From: Rhodospirillaceae bacterium UBA6608
GTDB taxonomy: Bacteria; Pseudomonadota; Alphaproteobacteria; Rhodospirillales_A; Casp-alpha2
Reading direction: 5' to 3'
NCBI GenBank assembly: GCA_002433335.1
Contig: DJHY01000326.1
Coordinates: 1-5,219 of the forward strand
Length of the DNA stretch: 5,219 nt
Position numbers and translations under genes: made by a program. The notes beneath the pieces were generated by a model that did no database searches, was not told the DNA's origin, and saw only the letters and a program-made list of their open reading frames with translations. Shown here in pieces: positions 1 through 4,581 of the stretch. Position 1 is the first letter of the stretch; the number at the start of each line of letters is the position of its first letter.

Positions 1-13
1 AGTTCCGGTGCGT

Positions 14-31
14 CCCCCGTACGCGCGGGGG
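14..31. other. GC-rich hairpin upstream of trcR
   Basis: CCCCCG at 14-19 can pair with CGGGGG at 26-31 around a 6-base loop. It lies about 50 bases before the trcR start codon, at the very edge of the window. It could be part of a terminator of an upstream gene or of the trcR leader. No T-run follows it on the + strand, so I do not call it a terminator. No convincing -35/-10 pair is visible in 1-83, so the trcR promoter is probably further upstream. Confidence 0.3.
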
Positions 32-72
32 CGTGCTGGTCGACAGAGCAATCCCGAAATCCGACACCAATG

Positions 73-78
73 GGAAGG
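73..78 (+). promoter_or_regulatory. Shine-Dalgarno site that sets the trcR start
   Basis: GGAAGG ends 5 bases before the ATG at 84. It favours that ATG over the in-frame GTG at 33, which would add 17 residues and has no comparable purine-rich site. The protein starting at 84 (MARPLMPK) also has the N-terminus expected for the family. Confidence 0.75.
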
Positions 79-83
79 TAACC

Positions 84-680
84 ATGGCGCGTCCTTTGAT
101 GCCGAAGGCCACTGCCGTTTGGCTTGTGGAAAATACGGCCCTCACGTTCAGGCAGATCGCCGATTTCTGCGGCCTGCATGAGCTTGAAGTTCAGGCCATC
201 GCCGACGACGAGGTCGCCGTCGGAATGCAGGGGCTCGACCCCGTGCAAGCCGGTGAGCTGACGCAGGCGGAATTGGACCGCTGCGAAGGCGACCCCACGG
301 CCAGCCTGAAGGCCGCCAAGCCGAACCTGCCCATGCCCAAGGCCAAGACCAAGGGCGCCCGCTACACCCCGGTCGCCAAGCGGCAGGACCGGCCGGACGC
401 CATCGCCTGGCTGTTGAAGAATTACCCTGAAATGTCGGACGGGCAGATTTCCAAGCTGATCGGCACGACCAAGCCGACCATTACCTCGGTCCGCGATCGC
501 TCCCATTGGAACGCCGCCAACATCAAGCCGCAGAACCCGGTCGGTCTCGGCCTGTGTTCGTCGGACGATCTGGAGAAGGTCATTGCGGTGGCTCGCGCCC
601 GCGCCGGCACCGTGCATGGCCCGGCGGCGACGCCCGCGCCGACCTGGCCGCCGGTCGACAGCGGATCCGAGCCGTCCTAA
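84..680 (+). CDS. trcR: TrcR / DUF1013 family cell-cycle transcriptional regulator
   Basis: The 198-residue protein matches what I know of the alphaproteobacterial TrcR (formerly DUF1013) family, annotated as a cell-cycle transcriptional regulator. Two helix-turn-helix-like segments are visible. The first is at about residues 11-45, with 'LTFRQIADFCGLHELEVQ'. The second is at about 105-140, with 'MSDGQISKLIGTTKPTITSV'. A basic, Lys/Pro-rich linker at about 75-102 joins them. The stretch after the second HTH, with 'HWNAANIKPQNPVGLGLC' (141-158), is typical of the family. The last 25 residues are Pro/Ala-rich and probably disordered. There is no signal peptide or membrane segment, so it should be a cytosolic DNA-binding protein. 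The gene stands alone and is followed by a strong hairpin terminator. It converges on the acyl-CoA operon and has no evident functional link to it. Family assignment is firm; the biological role is inferred from the family name. Confidence 0.88.
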   Translation: MARPLMPKATAVWLVENTALTFRQIADFCGLHELEVQAIADDEVAVGMQGLDPVQAGELTQAELDRCEGDPTASLKAAKPNLPMPKAKTKGARYTPVAKRQDRPDAIAWLLKNYPEMSDGQISKLIGTTKPTITSVRDRSHWNAANIKPQNPVGLGLCSSDDLEKVIAVARARAGTVHGPAATPAPTWPPVDSGSEPS

Positions 681-707
681 AATCACGGACAGCGCCAAGA
701 AAGAAAC

Positions 708-735
708 AAGGGGGCCTCGGCCCCCTTTATCTTTG
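708..735. terminator. Bidirectional Rho-independent terminator between convergent genes
   Basis: AAGGGGGC (708-715) pairs with GCCCCCTT (720-727) around a CTCG loop, an 8-bp stem. On the + strand it is followed by TTTATCTTT, giving a standard intrinsic terminator for trcR, whose stop is at 680. Read on the - strand, the stem is followed by TTGTTTCTTTCTT, so it can also end the operon whose last stop codon is at 741-743. The position, squeezed between two convergent stop codons 60 bases apart, fits a shared terminator. Confidence 0.85.
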
Positions 736-740
736 GCAGA

Positions 741-1523
741 TCAGCGCCCCTTGAACACCGGCGGGCGCTTTTCCGCAAAAGCCCGTTCGGCCTCGCGGTG
801 ATCCTCGGAGAACCATAGTTCCTCAAGAATAGCCTCGCCAGTCCCCTTGCCGTCACCTACGGCAGCGGCACGCAGGGCCCGCTTGGTCGCCGAGACCGCC
901 AAAGGCGCCGCCGGTAGTCCGGCTAGGAAGCCGACGGCCTCATCGACCACGTTCGAGCTCGTCACCGTATCGACCAGTCCTTCGGCCTGAGCTGCCTCGG
1001 CGGTCAACTGCTCGCAACTGAGCAGCATCCGCATGGCCTTGGGATAGCCCACGACCTTCATCAACCGTTCGGTCCCGTTCCAGCCGGGAATGATCCCCAG
1101 GCGCGCCTGGGGCATGCCGAGCTTGACGCCTGCCTTGGCGAACCGCAGATCGCAGGCGACCGCCAATTCCGCCCCACCGCCCAGGGCATAGCCATTGATG
1201 GCGGCGATGATGGGCAGCGGATGGGCCTCGAGCGCGTCCAGCAAACCGCGCACCACGGCAAAGGTTTCCGACAATTCCTTCGGCGTCTCGATGGCGCGAT
1301 AGGCCTTCAGGTCGCCGCCGCTGCAAAAGAACTTATCCCCCGCCCCGGTGATCACGACGCCGCGCAGGTCGGTCCGCCCGGCGATCCCATCCAAGGCATC
1401 GCGCATGGCCTGCGCCGTATCGCGGCAGATCGAATTACCGGCATGCTCCCGGTCGATGGTTAGGATCAAAACGCCATCGCGTTCTTCGCTACGAACAGGC
1501 AAGTCAATCACGCTGGACGACAT
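741..1523 (-). CDS. Crotonase (enoyl-CoA hydratase/isomerase family), atypical active site
   Basis: The 260-residue protein is a full-length crotonase. It has the oxyanion-hole region 'KFFCSGGDLKAY' (64-75) and the second oxyanion loop 'NGYALGGGAELAVACDLRFA' (110-129), where E119 aligns with rat mitochondrial hydratase Glu144. The following segment is 'GMPQARLGIIPGWNGTERL' (136-154). Gln139 sits exactly 20 residues after E119, at the place of the second catalytic Glu (rat Glu164). The C-terminus 'AFAEKRPPVFKGR' is the usual CoA-pocket tail, similar to that of CaiD. The protein is cytosolic, with no targeting signal. It is the third gene of the operon: its ATG lies inside the end of the VOC gene (20-base overlap), with GGGAGGA (1534-1540) about 10 bases upstream, suggesting translational coupling. 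It probably acts on the acyl-CoA made by the upstream transferase. Hydration, dehydration, isomerisation or C-C cleavage are all possible, and the Gln argues against a standard hydratase. Family certain, reaction unknown. Confidence 0.93.
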   Translation of the reverse strand: MSSSVIDLPVRSEERDGVLILTIDREHAGNSICRDTAQAMRDALDGIAGRTDLRGVVITGAGDKFFCSGGDLKAYRAIETPKELSETFAVVRGLLDALEAHPLPIIAAINGYALGGGAELAVACDLRFAKAGVKLGMPQARLGIIPGWNGTERLMKVVGYPKAMRMLLSCEQLTAEAAQAEGLVDTVTSSNVVDEAVGFLAGLPAAPLAVSATKRALRAAAVGDGKGTGEAILEELWFSEDHREAERAFAEKRPPVFKGR

Positions 1524-2445
1524 GGAACAGCATTCCTCCCAGGCTTTTCGGATGGATGAAACCGATCAGGGCGCGGCGCGAACCGGGTCGCCCGACCATA
1601 TCGATCATGGCGCAGCCGGCATCGGCCAGAGCCGCCAGGGTCGCGTTGATATCGGGCGATTTCAGCGCCACATGGTGCAGCCCCTGGCCGCGCGATTGGA
1701 TATAGCGGGTGATTGCCCCCTGATCCTGGCGCGTCGTCCCAGACGCGCCGTGGTCGATGTCGGCGCCGTGCGACGGGTCGAAGTTCTGCAGGAATTCCAG
1801 TTCGCAGTCACCGGCGGTCAGGAACGCGACGCGCAGGCCGCCGACAGGGCGCGGCGGGCGGCTGTGGTAGACCACGCCGTATTTGTCCGAGGTAAAGCTT
1901 TCGACGATGGTTTCGACTTCCATGTCCGTCTGCTGGCTTTCAATCGGCAGGCCGATGGCATCGGTAAAGACCGAGATCGCCTGCCGGTTGTCGGAACTGG
2001 CGACGCCCAGATGGTCGATCCGCTCGATCCGTGGCGAGGTCGAACGGTCAATCTCCAGCGGCTCGACCAGATAGGTCCGCACGCCGACCGTCGCCGCCGC
2101 GTCCAGGCCGATCCGACGGACGCCGCCCAGGCCCGGCTCGGCCTTTCCCGCGCCGATCCCGGCATCGGTCAGGCGCGAGGCCGTGGCGTCGATGTCATCG
2201 ACGCTCAACCCGATGTGATGCACGCCCGTCTTGTCCGTTCCCCCGACGAAGGGATCGCCCGGCTCGCACAGCGCCAGGGCCGCATCGCCCACCGCGAACA
2301 CAGGTGCGGTGCCGCCCGACGGCAGGGTGCAATCGGTGGCGGTCAGGCCCAATACCCCGCCCAGAACATCGGCGGCGGCGGGAATATCGCGGGACACCAG
2401 GGCGACATACGATAGTTGGGGGGCTTGATGAGGGACTAAGCTCAT
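1504..2445 (-). CDS. Two-domain VOC-superfamily protein, methylmalonyl-CoA epimerase-like C-terminal half
   Basis: The 313-residue protein contains two vicinal-oxygen-chelate domains. Domain 1 (about 9-133) carries 'YVALVSRDIPAAADVLGGVL' and 'GVHHIGLSVDDIDATASRL'. Domain 2 (about 140-312) carries 'IDHLGVASSDN', 'AFLTAGDCELEFL', 'GLHHVALKSPDINATLAAL' and 'IGFIHPKSLGGMLFHVV', close to methylmalonyl-CoA epimerase (MCE) in order and wording. Against the four metal ligands of Propionibacterium MCE (His12, Gln65, His91, Glu141), domain 2 gives H145, E217, H258 and H308. The last is His instead of Glu. In domain 1 the first ligand is Tyr13 and the second is Ala58, so its metal site looks lost. MCE is usually one domain of about 140-150 residues, so this is a duplicated or fused form. 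It is the middle gene of the operon, 38 bases after the CoA-transferase stop. An acyl-CoA epimerase/racemase or isomerase fits the context, but a dioxygenase- or lyase-type VOC reaction is not excluded. Confidence 0.88.
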   Translation of the reverse strand: MSLVPHQAPQLSYVALVSRDIPAAADVLGGVLGLTATDCTLPSGGTAPVFAVGDAALALCEPGDPFVGGTDKTGVHHIGLSVDDIDATASRLTDAGIGAGKAEPGLGGVRRIGLDAAATVGVRTYLVEPLEIDRSTSPRIERIDHLGVASSDNRQAISVFTDAIGLPIESQQTDMEVETIVESFTSDKYGVVYHSRPPRPVGGLRVAFLTAGDCELEFLQNFDPSHGADIDHGASGTTRQDQGAITRYIQSRGQGLHHVALKSPDINATLAALADAGCAMIDMVGRPGSRRALIGFIHPKSLGGMLFHVVQRD

Positions 2446-2451
2446 GTTCCG

Positions 2452-2459
2452 TCTCTCCT
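2452..2459 (-). promoter_or_regulatory. Shine-Dalgarno site that sets the VOC gene start
   Basis: AGGAGAGA on the - strand, with its AGGAG core about 9 bases before the ATG at 2445, supports that start. The longer reading frame from an ATG at 2505 would add 20 residues (MRPGPCLIGR...) that do not look like part of a VOC domain. It would overlap the transferase gene by 22 bases and has only a weak upstream purine tract. Confidence 0.7.
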
Positions 2460-2483
2460 GTTCATACTCTTGCAAACGGCCGA

Positions 2484-3683
2484 TCAGGCAGGGCCCTGGA
2501 CGCATCCGGCATCCATCAGCGACTTAATTCTGGCTTCGGCAATTCCCCAGTCGGCCAGCACCTCGGCGCTGTGTTCACCCAGGGCCGGGGGCGCGAAGCG
2601 CACGGTCTTGGGCCCGATCTCGCCCAGGCGCAGGGGATTGGACAGGACGTTCAAATCGCCGATCACCGGATGGGATACGGTTTCGACCATGCCCGCGTGC
2701 TTGACCTGCGGGTCGTTGAACATCTGGCCCAGGTCGTAAACCGGACCGGCGGGGATGCCCGCTTCCATCAATTCGCGCGACCAGTCGATCGCCGTCTTAG
2801 CGGCCAGCTTTTCGTTCAACAGATCACGCAGACGATCGCGGTTGCGGTCGCGGGCCGTGTTGTCGACGAAGTCCGGGTCGTCGATCAGATGCGACAGCCC
2901 CAAGGTGTCGCAGAGCTTGCGCCACTGGGCCTGATTGGCGGCGGCGATGTTGACCAAGGCGTCCGACGCCCGGAACGCCCCATAGGGATAGATCACCGGA
3001 TGTTCGTTGCCGACCCGCCCCGGGACTTCGCCCAGGCTCAGGTAACGCTGCCCCTGGACGCAGAGCATGCCGACGACCGAGGCCAGCAACGAGGTATCGA
3101 CCTTCTGCCCCTTGCCGGTGGCGGTGCGTTGATGGATCGCTGCGGTAATCCCGGTCGACAGCCACATTCCGGACACCAGATCGGCCAGCGGCACGCCCAG
3201 GCGCGTCGGCGCGCCATCCGGCTCGCCGGAAATGCTCATCACCCCGGACATGCCCTGCGCGATCTGATCGAAACCCGGCCAGGAACCGTAGGGGCCGTCC
3301 GATCCAAAGCCGGTGATCGTGGCATGGATCAGGCCCGGATTGGCGTCCTTCAGGCTGTCATAATCCAGCCCCAGCTTGGCAATGGTGCCGGGTTTGAAGT
3401 TCTCGACCAGGACGTCGGCCTTCAGCGCCAAGTCGCGCAGGGCGGCCTGGCCCTCGGGGCTGCGGAAATCGACGGCCAGGGAGCGCTTGTTACGGTTCAC
3501 GGACAGAAAGAAGCAGCCGATGCCCTGGTCGAACGGGCCCCAGGCGCGGCACATATCGCCCTCGCCCACGGGTTCGGCCTTCAGCACATCGGCTCCCAGG
3601 TCGCCCAGAATCATGGTGCAGAACGGCCCCGACAGGGCGCGCGTCAGGTCGAGAACGCGAATTCCCGCAAGGGGCAGCGTCAT
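2484..3683 (-). CDS. Class III CoA-transferase (CaiB/BaiF family)
   Basis: The 399-residue protein has the normal length and motif order of formyl-CoA-transferase/CaiB-type enzymes, which move CoA from a donor thioester to a free carboxylic acid through an aspartyl-CoA intermediate. Visible landmarks are 'LAGIRVLDLTRALSGPFC' (5-22), 'LGDLGADVLKAEP' (26-38), 'NRNKRSLAVDFRSPEG' (63-78), 'ADVLVENFKPGTIAKLGLDY' (89-108) and 'ITGFGSDGPYGSWPGFD' (123-139). The active-site segment 'RLGVPLADLVSGMW' (161-174) follows, with D168 matching Asp169 of Oxalobacter formyl-CoA transferase. The enzyme should be a cytosolic interlocked dimer. It is the first gene of the operon; GGAGGA lies 4-5 bases before the ATG, and the promoter faces the GntR gene. 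It is the likely activating step that supplies acyl-CoA to the VOC protein and crotonase. The donor and acceptor acids cannot be read from sequence. Family very secure; substrate unknown. Confidence 0.95.
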   Translation of the reverse strand: MTLPLAGIRVLDLTRALSGPFCTMILGDLGADVLKAEPVGEGDMCRAWGPFDQGIGCFFLSVNRNKRSLAVDFRSPEGQAALRDLALKADVLVENFKPGTIAKLGLDYDSLKDANPGLIHATITGFGSDGPYGSWPGFDQIAQGMSGVMSISGEPDGAPTRLGVPLADLVSGMWLSTGITAAIHQRTATGKGQKVDTSLLASVVGMLCVQGQRYLSLGEVPGRVGNEHPVIYPYGAFRASDALVNIAAANQAQWRKLCDTLGLSHLIDDPDFVDNTARDRNRDRLRDLLNEKLAAKTAIDWSRELMEAGIPAGPVYDLGQMFNDPQVKHAGMVETVSHPVIGDLNVLSNPLRLGEIGPKTVRFAPPALGEHSAEVLADWGIAEARIKSLMDAGCVQGPA

Positions 3684-3710
3684 TCTTTCCTCCGATTTTA
3701 TCGTTCAATC

Positions 3711-3739
3711 GCCCGCATCTTTGGCGGCGGGCATGCGGG
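3711..3739 (-). other. Alternative hairpins in the operon's leader
   Basis: The leader between the predicted operon promoter and the transferase start contains two overlapping inverted repeats. GCCCGC (3711-3716) can pair with GCGGGC (3727-3732), loop 10 bases. CCCGCAT (3712-3718) can instead pair with ATGCGGG (3733-3739), loop 14 bases. They share the 3711-3718 arm, so only one can form at a time. No leader peptide or T-run after the stems is evident. They may be a simple mRNA-stabilising structure or chance pairing in GC-rich DNA. Confidence 0.3.
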
Positions 3740-3740
3740 G

Positions 3741-3768
3741 ACTCTAAGATTGTTATACAATTAGTCAA
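3741..3768 (-). promoter_or_regulatory. Predicted sigma-70-type promoter of the CoA-transferase operon
   Basis: On the - strand TTGACT (3768-3763) is followed after 16 bases by TAGAGT (3746-3741). The -35 matches the consensus at 5 of 6 positions and the -10 at 4 of 6. It lies in the only AT-rich stretch of the window and would give a leader of about 50 bases before the ATG at 3683. The 13-bp palindrome falls entirely within its spacer, a classical repression position. Prediction by eye only. Confidence 0.5.
3749..3761. promoter_or_regulatory. Probable operator of the GntR/FCD regulator
   Basis: ATTGT-TAT-ACAAT is a perfect 13-bp palindrome around a 3-base centre. Its core TTGTTATACAA (3750-3760) fits the T-N-G-T-N3-A-C-N-A pattern known for FadR-subfamily GntR operators. 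It lies in the spacer between a GntR/FCD gene and the divergent operon, within the predicted operon promoter and over the predicted -35 of the regulator gene. A second inverted repeat, CAATT-N4-AATTG (3758-3771), partly overlaps it and may extend the protected region. Sequence and context agree well; binding is inferred. Confidence 0.7.
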
Positions 3769-3782
3769 TTGGATTTTATATT
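3754..3782 (+). promoter_or_regulatory. Predicted promoter of the GntR/FCD regulator gene
   Basis: TATACA (3754-3759) and TATATT (3777-3782) are separated by 17 bases and match the consensus at 4/6 and 5/6 positions. TATTAT at 3779-3784 is an overlapping alternative -10. The start point would lie near 3790, giving a leader of about 35 bases. The -35 overlaps the palindrome at 3749-3761, which would allow autoregulation. The two divergent promoters overlap back to back, so one bound protein could affect both. Confidence 0.4.
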
Positions 3783-3823
3783 ATCCTTCCGACATCAACC
3801 CCAGCGGGCTATCAAGGTTCCCC

Positions 3824-4519
3824 ATGGATACAGCCGACAGCACCAGCGAATTCCCCCGTCCCGACCTGTTGCCGGAACGGCTTGCGGATTGGATCACCGA
3901 CGAAATCATCGCCGGCCGGTTCGCACCGGGCGAACGGCTGGTCGAACAGGCCCTGTCTAAGCGCTGCAACGTCAGCCGCGTGCCGCTGCGGGAATCCTTG
4001 CGCATCGTCGCATCGCGCGGGCTGTTGGTGCAGGAGCCCCATCGGGGCGCGGTCGTCGCCGCCTTGTCGGAATCGGAATTGCACGACCTGTTCGGCCTGC
4101 GCATGGCGCTGGAAGGCTTCGCCGCCGCCGCCGTGGCGGAAAAACAGCCCCGCCCCGACCTATCGACGATGCGCCAGATGAACGCCGATATGGAACGCAG
4201 CATCGAAACCGGTGATTTCGATACCTACTTCGCGGTCGCCACGCGGTTTCATGACGCCATCGTCGCCGCGGCGGGCAACGAGCTTTTGAGCGAAGCCTAT
4301 AACCGGGTGAAAATCCGCTTCCGCCGTTATCAAACCATCCTGTCCAACATCCCCCATCTGCCGCCCCGCTCCGTCGCCGAACACAAACAGATTCTGGCCG
4401 CGATGGAACAAGGGGACGCGGGTCAAGCCCGGTCCCTGGTGGAACGGCATATTCGGGATTTGGTGGACGCCTATGGCCAGTCCGACATCGGGCCGGACTT
4501 CTTCACCAAGGCATCCTAG
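3824..4519 (+). CDS. GntR-family transcriptional regulator, FadR/FCD subfamily
   Basis: The 231-residue protein has an N-terminal winged helix (about 15-80). It includes 'EIIAGRFAPGERLVEQAL' (27-44) and the recognition part 'VSRVPLRESLRIVASRGLL' (50-68), followed by the wing 'EPHRGAVVA' (71-79). An all-helical FCD ligand-binding domain follows (about 85-215). FCD domains usually bind a metal through an Asp and three His and sense small organic acids. Here H143 ('RFHDAI'), H187 ('AEHKQI') and H209 ('ERHIRD') are present, but the usual Asp four residues before the first His is Ala139. The conserved 'GN' after the first His is kept (G151, N152). The ATG at 3824 has a modest AAGG site (3814-3817) 6 bases upstream. 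Being divergent from the CoA-transferase operon with a fitting operator between them, it most likely represses or senses for that operon. Subfamily secure; ligand unknown. Confidence 0.93.
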   Translation: MDTADSTSEFPRPDLLPERLADWITDEIIAGRFAPGERLVEQALSKRCNVSRVPLRESLRIVASRGLLVQEPHRGAVVAALSESELHDLFGLRMALEGFAAAAVAEKQPRPDLSTMRQMNADMERSIETGDFDTYFAVATRFHDAIVAAAGNELLSEAYNRVKIRFRRYQTILSNIPHLPPRSVAEHKQILAAMEQGDAGQARSLVERHIRDLVDAYGQSDIGPDFFTKAS

Positions 4520-4529
4520 AAACGAAAAT

Positions 4530-4574
4530 CGCGCGCCCGCCCACCGCACAGATCAGCGATTGGGCAAACGCGCG
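4530..4574 (-). terminator. Possible terminator of the aminotransferase gene
   Basis: CGCGCG (4530-4535) plus GCCCA (4539-4543) can pair with TGGGC (4561-4565) plus CGCGCG (4569-4574), with a CCC/AAA internal loop and a 17-base apical loop. On the - strand the stem is followed by ATTTTCGTTTC, a fair T-rich tail, just after the aminotransferase stop at 4582. On the + strand the tail is not T-rich, so it is a weaker terminator for the regulator gene. The large loop and internal mismatch keep confidence moderate. Confidence 0.5.
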
Positions 4575-4581
4575 AAGATCG

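Noticed and set aside
33..83. N-terminal extension of TrcR from a GTG at 33
   Set aside because: The ATG at 84 has a good Shine-Dalgarno site and gives the N-terminus expected for the family; the extension has no family-like sequence.
1348..2415. + strand reading frame of 355 codons opposite the VOC gene and the 5' part of the crotonase gene
   Set aside because: Shadow of two well-supported - strand genes; composition is atypical for a protein and no domain is recognisable.
1504..2445. Plain methylmalonyl-CoA epimerase of the propionate pathway
   Set aside because: The protein is about twice the usual length, lacks the last metal-binding Glu, and is not beside methylmalonyl-CoA mutase or propionyl-CoA carboxylase genes.
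2446..2505. N-terminal extension of the VOC protein from an ATG at 2505
   Set aside because: The extra 20 residues do not belong to the VOC fold and would overlap the transferase gene; the ATG at 2445 has a better ribosome site.
741..3683. Carnitine (cai) operon
   Set aside because: A CaiB-type transferase and a CaiD-like crotonase are suggestive, but CaiA, CaiC and CaiT are absent, a VOC protein is inserted, and the crotonase lacks the second Glu that CaiD has.
2031..3764. Long + strand reading frame of 577 codons opposite the CoA-transferase
   Set aside because: It is antisense to a clear family member, its translation is rich in Arg/Pro/Gly/Gln without recognisable motifs, and long open antisense frames are expected in GC-rich DNA. 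No ribosome site supports it.
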